Shown here one piece after another: positions 36,343-46,569 of a stretch of DNA of 54,477 nt. Position numbers and translations under genes: made by a program. The notes under the pieces were generated by a model that was given only the letters and a program-made list of their open reading frames with translations, made no database searches and was not told where the DNA came from. This DNA comes from a bacterium (lineage in GTDB: Bacteria > Hydrothermota > UBA3073 > JACQXS01), in contig JAUWHX010000008.1 of assembly GCA_030605695.1 (NCBI GenBank), forward strand, positions 1-54,477, in the 5' to 3' direction. The first letter of the stretch is position 1, and each line of letters begins with the position of its first letter.

Positions 36343-37638
36343 ATGAAAAACCAAATTATTGCTGGCATTGATTTAGGAAGCTCTAAAATCGCTTGTATGA
36401 TTGCTAAAACAAGTGCCCCTCCACAGGATTCTGCGAATAATCCAGCCCCAGAAATCATTGGTGCAGGGATTTCAGAGCCTAAGGGTTTCTCCAATGGTTT
36501 GGTGGTCAATCTCGAACTTGCTGCTCAATCTATTAAAAATGCTACTTCTCTTGCTGAGACGCAAGCTGGTGTTAAACTATCAGAGTTATATATTGCTATT
36601 ACAGGTGCACACATTAAAGGTGAATCCTCAAAAGTTTCTCTCTCCATTTCACCTGACAAAGAGATTACGCCTGCTGATGTTTCTCAACTCGTTCAACAAG
36701 CTTCCACTGTTGACCTCCCATCTCACCGTACTATCATTCACTCGTTCCCCCAAGAATTTATTCTTGATGACCTCCACGGCATCCGCGACCCCATTGGTAT
36801 GAACGCTAACCGCCTACAGGCCTCTATTTACATTGTTACTGCTACTTCTACCGCCATACAAAATATCCAGAAAGCCATTAATAGAGCAGGATTTAAAGCA
36901 AGAGAGTTCCTCCCTCAGCCCATCGCCGCTTCTTACTCTGTCCTTGATTCCAATGACCAAGAACTCGGTTGCATGCTTATTGATATTGGCGGTGAAACTA
37001 CTGATGTTGCTGCCTTCTATAACGGTGGTATTTATGATACTCTTTCACTCGGTCTCGGCGGAGCTGATATTACTAATGATATTTCTATCGGACTTTCTAT
37101 ATCAAGATATCATGCCGAACAACTAAAAATCAAACACGGTGCTGCTCGCTCTGACCTTGCTTTCTCACTCTCATCTCCACAGGATTCTGCGAATAAACAC
37201 TCCTCTCCAATTAAGATTCAATCTCTCGGCAAAGACATTGAACAAACCATTGATAAAAAATCTCTCATTTCCATCATTGCTCCTCGCGTTGAGGAAATCT
37301 TTGGATTGCTTCACAGAAAACTGAAATATCCGACTGACTTAGAGCTCCTTCCTGCTGGTATCGTTCTTACCGGAGGTGCTGCTAAAATGCCTGGCATTTC
37401 AGGACTTGCCGAACGCATCTTTGGTATCCCTGCTAAAATTGGTATCCCTAATACTGTTCAATCGCTTAATCAATATAAAGACCCTTCTTTTGCCACACCT
37501 ATCGGCCTTATTATTTATGGCTCTATAGATAAATCCGCCTCAAACGGAAATAAAAGAAACGGAAGGATGGGAAAATCTTCAAAAGCACCTTTGCTCTCAT
37601 CTTTCTCTAATCGTGTGAAAAGCTGGCTATTAGAATAA
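36343..37638 (+). CDS. ftsA: Cell division protein FtsA
   Basis: IIAGIDLGSSKIACMI, LIDIGGETTDVAAF, GGADITNDISIGL, GIVLTGGAAKMPGI. Confidence 0.96.
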   Translation: MKNQIIAGIDLGSSKIACMIAKTSAPPQDSANNPAPEIIGAGISEPKGFSNGLVVNLELAAQSIKNATSLAETQAGVKLSELYIAITGAHIKGESSKVSLSISPDKEITPADVSQLVQQASTVDLPSHRTIIHSFPQEFILDDLHGIRDPIGMNANRLQASIYIVTATSTAIQNIQKAINRAGFKAREFLPQPIAASYSVLDSNDQELGCMLIDIGGETTDVAAFYNGGIYDTLSLGLGGADITNDISIGLSISRYHAEQLKIKHGAARSDLAFSLSSPQDSANKHSSPIKIQSLGKDIEQTIDKKSLISIIAPRVEEIFGLLHRKLKYPTDLELLPAGIVLTGGAAKMPGISGLAERIFGIPAKIGIPNTVQSLNQYKDPSFATPIGLIIYGSIDKSASNGNKRNGRMGKSSKAPLLSSFSNRVKSWLLE

Positions 37639-37802
37639 TTATGATTATGAAATCACAAGATTTTACAAGACTCAAAGATACAGGAGAAAGGGAGAATTGT
37701 GAGAAAAGGAGAAGAAATATTTAAATTTTTTCCCTTTCTTGCTTTCTCCATTCCTCCTATGTCTGTATTTAATCTGTGTTATTCTGTGTCTAAGAAACTA
37801 TT

Positions 37803-39098
37803 ATGAAAAACCTAAGATTCCAATTCTCAGACCAACAAGTTGCAAACTCTGTACAAGATTCTGCAGACACGAACCACGAACACGAACCACGAACACGAAC
37901 ACGAATTAAAACTATCGGTGTCGGTGGATGTGGCGGCAATGCTATTAATACTGTACTTAAAACTATAACTCCCAACTCCCAACTCTCAAACTCTTCAACT
38001 CCCCAACTTGTAACTCCCAACTCCTTTATTGCCATTAATACTGACCGTCAAGCACTTTCTATTTCCAACGCTCCTACCAAAGTTCAAATTGGTATCTCTA
38101 TCACAAAGGGCTTTGGCTCTGGTGGAGACCCGGAAATTGGCAAAAAAGCCATTGAGGAAAATATTGATGATGTTAAAACTGTTATTAAAAATACCGATGT
38201 CCTTTTCATTATCGCCGGTATGGGTGGAGGTACTGGAACAGGTGCTTCACCTACTATCGCCAAAATCTCAAAACAATCCGGAGCTTTTACTATTGCCATT
38301 GTTACTTTTCCCTTCGATTGTGAAGGTAACAAACGTGCCCTACAAGCTACTGCTGGTATATCTGAATTAAAAAAATACACTGATGCCCTCTTGTTACTCC
38401 ATAATCAAAAATTGCTTGTTATGACTTCCAAGGAGACCCCTCTTGTCAATGCTTTTGAACTCATAAATCAAACTATAGCCCAGACAGTTCAGGGATTAAC
38501 AGAGATTATTCTCTTGCCGGGGCTCGTTAATGTAGATTTCGCTGATATACGGACTCTTATGTCTCAAAAAGGAGATGCTTTCGTCGGAACTGGGTCCTCC
38601 AATTATAGTATCGGCTCCTCTTGTAATGTAGCTCAAGAACTTAATCCTGTTAACATCAATCCTAACCCCCAAACCCTAATCCCTAACCGTACTATTATTG
38701 CTTTACAACAAGCTATTAATTCTCCATTCCTCACGAAATCCTGTTTGCGAGGTGCATCGGGTATCCTTATTAACATATCCGCCGGCCAATCCCTTACTCT
38801 GTTTGAAGCAAAAAATGCTATTTCTACTGTCAGAGATATGGTTCACCACGATGCTAATATTATTTTCGGCATTCACATTAATCCCACACATAAAGTATGT
38901 ACAGAACAGGATGAAGTCAAAATTACTATAATTGCCACTGGAATAAAGCAAGATTATTGTAAACCATACAAATATTCAGAGCAAAATCTGAAAATCCCAG
39001 CATTCAAGAGGAAAAATTATGATTTCTTAGCCTTTAAAAAACACGAAAGTTCAGAGATTCTTACTTTCTCAAAACGTCAAAATGGGCTTAAATCCTAA
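37803..39098 (+). CDS. ftsZ: Cell division protein FtsZ
   Basis: IKTIGVGGCGGNAINTVL, FIAINTDRQAL, GMGGGTGTGASP, NVDFADIRTLM, C-terminal LKIPAFKRK. Confidence 0.96.
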   Translation: MKNLRFQFSDQQVANSVQDSADTNHEHEPRTRTRIKTIGVGGCGGNAINTVLKTITPNSQLSNSSTPQLVTPNSFIAINTDRQALSISNAPTKVQIGISITKGFGSGGDPEIGKKAIEENIDDVKTVIKNTDVLFIIAGMGGGTGTGASPTIAKISKQSGAFTIAIVTFPFDCEGNKRALQATAGISELKKYTDALLLLHNQKLLVMTSKETPLVNAFELINQTIAQTVQGLTEIILLPGLVNVDFADIRTLMSQKGDAFVGTGSSNYSIGSSCNVAQELNPVNINPNPQTLIPNRTIIALQQAINSPFLTKSCLRGASGILINISAGQSLTLFEAKNAISTVRDMVHHDANIIFGIHINPTHKVCTEQDEVKITIIATGIKQDYCKPYKYSEQNLKIPAFKRKNYDFLAFKKHESSEILTFSKRQNGLKS

Positions 39099-39180
39099 AT
39101 TCAGAGCACATTACTCAAAAAAAATGAAAAAAAATGAAAAAAAACCTTGACAGATTAAAATTGAGATTTATTAAATAACT

Positions 39181-40449
39181 ATGATGAAAGTAAAATATTT
39201 AATTCCCATTTTTATTCTTATACCAGTTTTAAGTTTGGCTCAAGGCACAAGATTAGCTATTTGCAGAGTTGTTGCTGGTGTCCCCGTTGATATAGTTACT
39301 CCGGGTGTCGGAAAACAGCAAATCGCTCCTGACGCAGCTTTTGCAGGTGCTTCCGTAGTATTAGGTATAGGTCTATTTGATGATGCATGGAATCAAGTCG
39401 CCCTGGACCATACTTGTCAACTGAACATAGTAAATTCTGAAGCAGTTCCATTCTTGTCGGCAGAAGATATTGCGACACCGGGAGTTCAAGTAACTATTCA
39501 AGTTCCAAGATCGATTGTACTTAATAACCCTACGCCTGGAGTAGGCGCGCTTGAATTCTTCCCTTATAGAGCAACTATTTATTTAGATGCTGGATTAGCC
39601 CCTGATATTACTCAATACCAATTTGTAGTAACAGATATAAGTGACCCTACTGTTTTGCCCGATACTTCTTTCCCTCTTGATTCTGTTATGCCAGAGCCAC
39701 TTACAAAACTTGTATTAGTCCTACCCGGAGAGTCACACTACCCAGGTAAATTCGAGTATTTTCTTACAGGTACTCCCCCTCGTCTGGGACATCCAAGTGA
39801 TCTTTCCGCAGGTTTTCTTTATTCCTTTATTATTTATGGAACTGATAGATTCGGAAATACTTGCCCGGGTATGCCGGCACATGCAGTGTTTCTTGAAAGA
39901 TCTCAAGGTAGATTAGCACCTGAAAGTCCACTCCCTACTGACATCGGTTCACTTGATCAGCCGGGAGCAAACGGTATTTCTATTGCAAAGAGAGTTTTTG
40001 GAGTCCGTTATGCAGGAACAGGACGCGCATTTTTAAGAGTTAACAGTACTACTGCGCTTCCTCCTGGTGTATGGCCGGATGGTGAACGTGAGTTTAGTAT
40101 CTTGGGTGAGCCACCGGATCCAGAGAATATGATAGTAGTAAAACCTAATCCCATTGGTAATGGCCCGAACTCAGGACCGTGTGCAGAAATAGTAATTAAA
40201 AAAGACCCCCGGTATGGAGGAGATATAAGGGCAAAGATATTCAATCAATTTGGTGCACTTGTGCGTGAATTTCAAAATGAAGACATAGAAGGACTATACG
40301 ATGATTCTAAAGGATTTTGGTCAATAACATGGTGCGGTGATAACGATAAAGGTTGTAAAGTATCAAATGGAGTTTATCATTTTTGTGTAGAAATAATACA
40401 GGTTGAAAAAGCAGGTATATGGAGAGCAAAAATAGGAGTAGCATGGTAA
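39181..40449 (+). CDS. Secreted protein with C-terminal FlgD/Ig-like domain
   Basis: Signal peptide MMKVKYLIPIFILIPVLSLAQ; C-term KIFNQFGALVREFQ...WSITWCGDNDKGCKVSNGVYHFCVEI. Confidence 0.7.
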   Translation: MMKVKYLIPIFILIPVLSLAQGTRLAICRVVAGVPVDIVTPGVGKQQIAPDAAFAGASVVLGIGLFDDAWNQVALDHTCQLNIVNSEAVPFLSAEDIATPGVQVTIQVPRSIVLNNPTPGVGALEFFPYRATIYLDAGLAPDITQYQFVVTDISDPTVLPDTSFPLDSVMPEPLTKLVLVLPGESHYPGKFEYFLTGTPPRLGHPSDLSAGFLYSFIIYGTDRFGNTCPGMPAHAVFLERSQGRLAPESPLPTDIGSLDQPGANGISIAKRVFGVRYAGTGRAFLRVNSTTALPPGVWPDGEREFSILGEPPDPENMIVVKPNPIGNGPNSGPCAEIVIKKDPRYGGDIRAKIFNQFGALVREFQNEDIEGLYDDSKGFWSITWCGDNDKGCKVSNGVYHFCVEIIQVEKAGIWRAKIGVAW

Positions 40450-41849
40450 AGAAAAACTTTAAATCCAGATATTTCCAAATCCCAAAAATAGTGGCAGTAT
40501 TATCACTCATTGGCGTTTGGAGTTTCCCAGCCTATGGAGTTGGGGATGCCGGTATGTATGGTGAGCTCTTTACTTATTGGGGAGCATCGGCAAGAGACCT
40601 TGGAATGGCAGGTACCTTGACAGGACTTGCGGATGATGCGAGTGCAGGATATTTTAACCCTGCTGGACTTGTTCAGCTAAATACTCAAAAATTAACTTTT
40701 ATGCACTCTATTGTCTTTGCTGGAGGTGGAACATCCGCTGAAGTATTATCTTATTCACGACCAGCTTCAGGAACATCAGGATTTGGGGCTACCTTCATTC
40801 ACCTCTTTACCCCGGGTATACAGCTTGCATACAATGATAGAGTAAGAGGTGGATACAAATATACTAATCGAGAGGTCGGAGGATTATTTACTTATTCCAC
40901 GAGGTTGATGGGACCTGTATTGGCAGGGGCTAATGCTAAAATCTTCTACCATCAGCTCTACAACTACTCAGGAATGGGATTCGGGTTAGACCTTGGACTC
41001 TTTTTCTTCCCTGCCGAAGTGTTTTCCTTCGGAGTAAATGTCCAAAATGTTGTAAAACCAGCTGTTAAATTTGTAGATGAAACTTCCTCATTCCCAACTG
41101 TTTTACGTACTGGTGCATCAATTAGACCTTTTGGAGAAAAACTTGCAGTTACAGTTGATATGATTTGGTCAGAGTACAGATCACCCAGTTTTGGGGCTGG
41201 AATAGAATATAAACCCTTCCAGATGTTTCATATGAGGGGAGGAGCTAATCAATCATTTGCAGGCTTGGGATTCGGATTGTGGAAAGACCAGTCCAGATAT
41301 GAGGTGCAACTGGATTATGCATTTCTAATTCCTTTTGCTACTGGTAGTATGTATGGATTTGGACATAATTTCTCGCTCTCCTTGATGTTTGGAGGATTCA
41401 GGGCAAAAGCTTCGTGTCCTTCTATTGCTTTCTCTCCTACTTCCGGAACAGAAGGTAAGAATATTGCTTGGCTTTACTTTGATGTTAAACCAAGAACCAA
41501 AGTTAAGAAATGGCAGGTACTCGTTAAAGATGAAGCCGGTACCGTTGTTAGAAAGATTGGTGCCTGGGGAGAACCTCCTTACAGAGTATCTTGGGATGGC
41601 AAAGATGACAATGCTATATTGGTTCCTGATGGAAGATATTACTATAGCCTCAAAGTAGTTGAAACGAGTGGAAGAAGTTGGGATTATGAGGGATACTTCT
41701 CTTCATTGTATACAGTGGGACCTCCAGGTACAATCATTGTGAAACCTAAAGGAGAAACTCCCAAATATCTCCTTGAAGAACGTAGGCAACCCAAAGAAAC
41801 TCAAAAAGGTGAAAAACGCCGAAAAGGGCGAAAAAGAAAGAAAAGGTAA
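40443..41849 (+). CDS. PorV/PorQ-like outer-membrane beta-barrel protein with FlgD-like C-terminus
   Basis: GASARDLGMAGTLTGLADDASAGYFNPAGLVQL; barrel-like alternation; C-term VSWDGKDDNAILVPDGRYYYSL. Confidence 0.8.
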   Translation: MVKKNFKSRYFQIPKIVAVLSLIGVWSFPAYGVGDAGMYGELFTYWGASARDLGMAGTLTGLADDASAGYFNPAGLVQLNTQKLTFMHSIVFAGGGTSAEVLSYSRPASGTSGFGATFIHLFTPGIQLAYNDRVRGGYKYTNREVGGLFTYSTRLMGPVLAGANAKIFYHQLYNYSGMGFGLDLGLFFFPAEVFSFGVNVQNVVKPAVKFVDETSSFPTVLRTGASIRPFGEKLAVTVDMIWSEYRSPSFGAGIEYKPFQMFHMRGGANQSFAGLGFGLWKDQSRYEVQLDYAFLIPFATGSMYGFGHNFSLSLMFGGFRAKASCPSIAFSPTSGTEGKNIAWLYFDVKPRTKVKKWQVLVKDEAGTVVRKIGAWGEPPYRVSWDGKDDNAILVPDGRYYYSLKVVETSGRSWDYEGYFSSLYTVGPPGTIIVKPKGETPKYLLEERRQPKETQKGEKRRKGRKRKKR

Positions 41850-44318
41850 ATGTATACCTTCCTTGCGTGTTTCCTTAGCTTAACTGTCGTTAAGTCTCCT
41901 ACAGACAGCTTTCAGGTTATAGAGGCTTTATTCGCTCGTGAGCAATACGAGGAAGCTCTCGGAGGATATAAGGGCCTTATAAAATTTGAAGATACTGCTC
42001 CGGAAGCTCTTTATCGTATGGGTGAATGCTATTATAACCTTGAGCAATACGAGGAAGCTATTCTTGTTTTTAAGCACTTGCGCGAAACATATACAGAATC
42101 CTATCTTTGCCCAGAAGCTATTTATTCTATCGGTATTTGCTGGCTTGTCCTCGGAGATACTAAATCAGCCAGCCACTACTTAATAGATGAAATAGATGAA
42201 TTCCCAGGCTATATAGACGAGAAACGTATCCTCTCAGGAAAAGGCATTGCCCTCTATGCCGAAGGGAAGTATAGAGATGCGCTTATACACTTGGAACGTT
42301 TGCACACTAAGGAAGGATTATATTATAGAGGGAAATGTTATGCAAAACTCGGAGACCCCTTACGAGCTATTGGAATTTATAAACAATTAATAAAAAAATA
42401 CCCTAAAACAAAAATTGCTGAGTATGCTGCCTTCAAAATGGGAGATGCTTTATTTGAGAATAAAGATTATCCCGGTGCTGCTGAAAAATACCAATCTTTT
42501 ATGGACCATTACCCTTGGACAGAACTTAAAGATTATGCAAGATATAAACTTGGTTGCTGTTATCTGGACCAGGGACAGTATGAAAAAGCTATCCAACTTT
42601 TCTTATATGAGATAAAAGCTCCTGACCCCTGGCTCTGTGCTCATTCATGGTATCAGCTCGGCATCTCACGAATGAAGCTTAATAGACTTGAAGATGCTAT
42701 CAAATGTTACCAACGCACAAAAGCTGATTACCCGGATATGAGAGTAGCTGCCCTTTCTCATATAAAATATGGACAATCGTATATCCAGCGTGGAGATACT
42801 ACCGGAGCCCAGCTCTCTTTCCAACAAGTATCTTCAGTTTATCCCACGGGAAATTTTGCAGGACTTGGAGATTTCTTGACTGGCACTGCTTTCTATATCC
42901 AAGGGAGATTTGTTGAGGCAGTTGAATATTACCATAAAATTATAAGACTTCATCCAGCATCAGAAGCTCTTCTCCCTGCATATGCAATGATGCTTTATTG
43001 CTACCTCCAGTTGGGGAGTTTTGAGGAAGGTGCGTCGGTCGGAAGCTCTCTTTATAAAATAATTAGGCATGAGGACCCAAAAGAACCTTGGGTTGGTCGT
43101 GCAAAATTATACTTGGGAGAGCTTTACTACTACCTTGATAGATACCCAAAGGCAATAGACTTTTATGAAGAAGTTATAAAGGATTTCTTGATTCCTGAAG
43201 TAAAAGCTCCTGCCTTTATTGGAAAAGGGTGGTGCATGGTTGAGCAGGGGAATACTGAAGAGGGGCATGATATACTAAAAGATGCTTATCAAAGATGGTC
43301 CACTACAGATACTAGCTGGGCAGTATCTTCTCTTTATGGATGGGGTGTTGCTTCATTTAATGGTGGTGACTTCGAAGATGCTTATAATACTTTCTTGTTC
43401 GGGGTCGGAGACCTCTATCCTGAATGTGAGGTAGCAGGAAATGCTTACTATCATGGAGGGAAAGCGATTGCTGCTCTTGGAAAATATGGAACTGCCATTG
43501 AATACTGGCAAAAAGTGCTTGATGAATATCCTACTTGTAAAGTTGCATCTAATGCCGCTTTTGACTTAGGCCGTGTTTATTTCATGGCAGGACAATATGA
43601 TGAGGCAATTAACTCCTACGAGATAATACTTGAGGACTATCCCAAATCTGATATTGTCAGGGAAGCCCAATTCCAGATGGGGGCTACTTACTATAGCGCA
43701 CAGGAATATGAAGATGCAGTACGAGAATTCCAAAAATTTATTGATTTGTATCCGGGGGACCCTTTAAGGGATCAGGCTCGTACTCAAATACAGACTGTCC
43801 TTTATATATGGGGACAGCAAGACAGGGAAGTTTTGATGGAACTTATCGAGAAATATCCCGGTTCTGAGTTTGCTGCTGAGGCTCAGTGGCAAATTGCTGC
43901 AGAAATTTATAATGATGAAGAATACGAAGAAGCTATTAAGGAGTTCCAGAAACTCGTAGTCAACTTCCCCGAATCGCCTAAAACAGCAGAGGCTCAATAT
44001 TTTATAATATCAGCTTATGGAATATTAGAAAAATATGATAAGAGAATAGAAGAATGCAAAAGATTTTTAAATTATTTCCCCAATGATGCAAAAGTTCCAG
44101 ATGTATACTTCCAGATGGGAGCTACCTACTTTAATATAGGAAGATATGTTGATGCTATTGGTGCCTTTGAGGTAATCATTGATAAGTACAAGGATTATGA
44201 AAAATATAACAGGGCAGGTTATTACCTCGGCATCTCCTATAAAAATCTCGGCGAGAAGAAAAAGTCAGAAAGGTTGCTTGAGAAATTTGGAGAAGAAACT
44301 AAAGAAGTAGAAGAGTAA
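41850..44318 (+). CDS. TPR-repeat protein (YbgF/BamD-like tandem TPRs)
   Basis: Multiple repeats AEYAAFKMGDALFENKDYPGAAEKYQSFMDHYP. Confidence 0.88.
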   Translation: MYTFLACFLSLTVVKSPTDSFQVIEALFAREQYEEALGGYKGLIKFEDTAPEALYRMGECYYNLEQYEEAILVFKHLRETYTESYLCPEAIYSIGICWLVLGDTKSASHYLIDEIDEFPGYIDEKRILSGKGIALYAEGKYRDALIHLERLHTKEGLYYRGKCYAKLGDPLRAIGIYKQLIKKYPKTKIAEYAAFKMGDALFENKDYPGAAEKYQSFMDHYPWTELKDYARYKLGCCYLDQGQYEKAIQLFLYEIKAPDPWLCAHSWYQLGISRMKLNRLEDAIKCYQRTKADYPDMRVAALSHIKYGQSYIQRGDTTGAQLSFQQVSSVYPTGNFAGLGDFLTGTAFYIQGRFVEAVEYYHKIIRLHPASEALLPAYAMMLYCYLQLGSFEEGASVGSSLYKIIRHEDPKEPWVGRAKLYLGELYYYLDRYPKAIDFYEEVIKDFLIPEVKAPAFIGKGWCMVEQGNTEEGHDILKDAYQRWSTTDTSWAVSSLYGWGVASFNGGDFEDAYNTFLFGVGDLYPECEVAGNAYYHGGKAIAALGKYGTAIEYWQKVLDEYPTCKVASNAAFDLGRVYFMAGQYDEAINSYEIILEDYPKSDIVREAQFQMGATYYSAQEYEDAVREFQKFIDLYPGDPLRDQARTQIQTVLYIWGQQDREVLMELIEKYPGSEFAAEAQWQIAAEIYNDEEYEEAIKEFQKLVVNFPESPKTAEAQYFIISAYGILEKYDKRIEECKRFLNYFPNDAKVPDVYFQMGATYFNIGRYVDAIGAFEVIIDKYKDYEKYNRAGYYLGISYKNLGEKKKSERLLEKFGEETKEVEE

Positions 44319-44401
44319 TTTTTTTCTTGACAAGTCTTGAATTTCACTCAATATAAATTAAGGTGTTTTAGAAAAAGAGTTGTTCTGAAAAGGAGGAAAA
44401 G

Positions 44402-45061
44402 ATGGTAATTGGTATTCCTTTGTGGAAACTTATATTTAATCCGTTTATCTTCATTATTGAAGTGGTGCTTGTGGTCGCTATCTTTGTCATAGTTGAAAGA
44501 TGGAAAAGCTTAAGGAAGATAAAATTTGATACCAAAAAGTTTACGCAAGATATAAGAAACTCTCTTAAAAGGGGAGGGACTAAAAGAGCTATGGAAATAT
44601 GTGAGTCTGAAGACCATCCTCTCGCTAATGTGCTTATGGAAGGGCTTCGAAATGCCTCGCTCGGAAGAGAAGATGTATATGATGCTCTTGATGAAGCACT
44701 TATGAGAGAAAGAGGGATACTTGAAAAGAGAGTTGGGATGCTTACTGTAATCGCATTTATTGCTCCTCTTCTCGGGCTGTTTGGAACAGTTGTTGGAATT
44801 ATTCAAGCATTTAGTGCTATGGCTGTTGCCGGAGGAGCTGACCCTACTGCAATGTTATCAGGAATTGCTGTTGCCCTCCTTACTACTGCATTTGGGATTA
44901 TCGTTGCTGTCCCTGCTGCTATCACTTACGGAATGTTCTCTGGAAAAGTAGATGCAATTTCAGCAGAAATTGAGATTGGCTCAAAAAACCTCGTTATTGC
45001 ACTCTCGGAACATGTATGGAGGAGATCAGGAAAATCAAGAATTAAGAAGTCTGACGAGTAG
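44402..45061 (+). CDS. MotA/TolQ/ExbB proton channel family protein
   Basis: IAFIAPLLGLFGTVVGIIQAFSAMA...GIAVALLTTAFGIIVAVPAAITYGMF. Confidence 0.95.
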   Translation: MVIGIPLWKLIFNPFIFIIEVVLVVAIFVIVERWKSLRKIKFDTKKFTQDIRNSLKRGGTKRAMEICESEDHPLANVLMEGLRNASLGREDVYDALDEALMRERGILEKRVGMLTVIAFIAPLLGLFGTVVGIIQAFSAMAVAGGADPTAMLSGIAVALLTTAFGIIVAVPAAITYGMFSGKVDAISAEIEIGSKNLVIALSEHVWRRSGKSRIKKSDE

Positions 45062-45077
45062 TCAAAAAGAATAAAAT

Positions 45078-46172
45078 ATGATAGCTGGTATTCCTATTTT
45101 AAAGTTGATATTTAGCCCGTGGATTCTTGTCCTCATTGCTGTTTCAATTGTCTCACTGGGTACTATACTTGACAGACTTATATATTTTGGAAAACTTAAA
45201 TTGGATACCCCACGATTCCTCCGTCAATTGAAGGAGTTTATTAAGGGAAAACAACTCAAAAGAGCTACGGAACTATGTGAGTCAATTGACCATCCTATTT
45301 CCCGACTTGCAAAAGATATGATTGAGTCAGCTAATCTTCCAAGAGCTCAAATCTTCTCATCAATTGAAAGAGCAAGGGCAAGAGAACTGCAAGTAATCTC
45401 ATCTCATGTGGGAGTTCTTAGTGTAGTCTCTTTCATTGGTCCTTTACTTGGACTATTGGGAACAGTTGTGGGTATTGTCCAGGCTTTTGCAGCTCTTGCT
45501 GAAACTGGAGGAGGAAGTCCTACTGCAATGATGGCTGGTATAGCGGTAGCTTTAGTAACTACTGCGTGTGGAATTGCTGTTGCTGTCCCTGCTGCTATTG
45601 CTTATGGGATATTTTCCGGCAAAGTAGATGCAATAGATCATCAAATGGAAATGGTTGGCAGTTCAATCATTCGGGTGCTTTCTGAACGGAAATTGATAGA
45701 TACATCTGTGAGCCAGAAAATAAGAAAAAAACGAGAAGCCCCGGAGAAAGCTAATCCTTCGGAAGCCTCAGAGGCACTTACTCCGGGAATAAATATGGCT
45801 TTGCTTCTTATTTGTTTCTTTATGCTTTTTGTTCCTAATATGTATCAATCAAACTTCACAGTCTCTACTCCTGCTCTCTCAAAATCTAAACAAAAACAAG
45901 ATGAGCAGAAGAAAAAAACAGAACTTAAACTCAACATATATATGGCAGCAGACGGCTCTGTTTTTATAAACAATCAACTTATGCCTCCTGATGTTGCGGT
46001 ACAAGATGAACTTATGCGTCAACTTTTACTGAGAAGTTTAAAACGACTTTGTATTATATCAGCAGATGAAACACTTTTTCACTGGCAGATAGTTGATTTG
46101 ATGGACCGTGCAACTGTTTGTGGAGCCGAGAAAGTTCTCTTGCTTAAACGTAGTAGGAGTAAAAAGGGATGA
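45078..46172 (+). CDS. ExbB/TolQ-ExbD/TolR fusion protein
   Basis: N-terminal ExbB motif FIGPLLGLLGTVVGIVQAFAAL...IAVALVTTACGIAVAVPAAI; C-terminal ExbD-like TM LTPGINMALLLICFFMLF plus periplasmic domain. Confidence 0.8.
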   Translation: MIAGIPILKLIFSPWILVLIAVSIVSLGTILDRLIYFGKLKLDTPRFLRQLKEFIKGKQLKRATELCESIDHPISRLAKDMIESANLPRAQIFSSIERARARELQVISSHVGVLSVVSFIGPLLGLLGTVVGIVQAFAALAETGGGSPTAMMAGIAVALVTTACGIAVAVPAAIAYGIFSGKVDAIDHQMEMVGSSIIRVLSERKLIDTSVSQKIRKKREAPEKANPSEASEALTPGINMALLLICFFMLFVPNMYQSNFTVSTPALSKSKQKQDEQKKKTELKLNIYMAADGSVFINNQLMPPDVAVQDELMRQLLLRSLKRLCIISADETLFHWQIVDLMDRATVCGAEKVLLLKRSRSKKG

Positions 46173-46564
46173 AAACACATAAAGCTACTATGAATGTATC
46201 GCCACTTTGCGATGTTTGTTTTACTGTTCTTGTAACTCTGATGGTTACTGTCCCGATAATGGCGATTTCAGGAAAATTTAAGGTAGATCTCCCAGCGGCT
46301 CACACAAAGGAAATGCGAGACGAGGGAGCTTTGAATGTCAGTATTAAGCCAGAAGGTGATTCATTGCTTGTCGCGATTGGTGATAAAGATGCTCCTTTTG
46401 AAGAAGCACTTGATATGCTTGAAGAAGAGATAAAGAATGACCCAGGGAGAATGATTCTCATAAGGGCAGATAAGTTTATTCTCCATGGAATGGTTCTTGA
46501 TTTGTTAAGATTTGCAAAACTTAAAGGTGCCGAAAGGATAGCTATCGCTACAGTAGGAAAATAA
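46169..46564 (+). CDS. ExbD/TolR family biopolymer transport protein
   Basis: NVSPLCDVCFTVLVTLMVTVPI...ILIRADKFILHGMVLDLLRFAKLKGAERIAIAT. Confidence 0.9.
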   Translation: MKTHKATMNVSPLCDVCFTVLVTLMVTVPIMAISGKFKVDLPAAHTKEMRDEGALNVSIKPEGDSLLVAIGDKDAPFEEALDMLEEEIKNDPGRMILIRADKFILHGMVLDLLRFAKLKGAERIAIATVGK

Positions 46565-46569
46565 AAGAA

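Noticed and set aside
37640-37800. ftsA-ftsZ gap as a structured ncRNA or riboswitch
   Set aside because: It contains GAAAGGGAGAA/TTCTCC-like complementary stretches, but they look like degenerate dispersed repeats and no known RNA family could be recognised.
41389-41658. Out-of-frame 89-aa ORF in the PorV-like gene
   Set aside because: Alternative frame inside a well-supported CDS.
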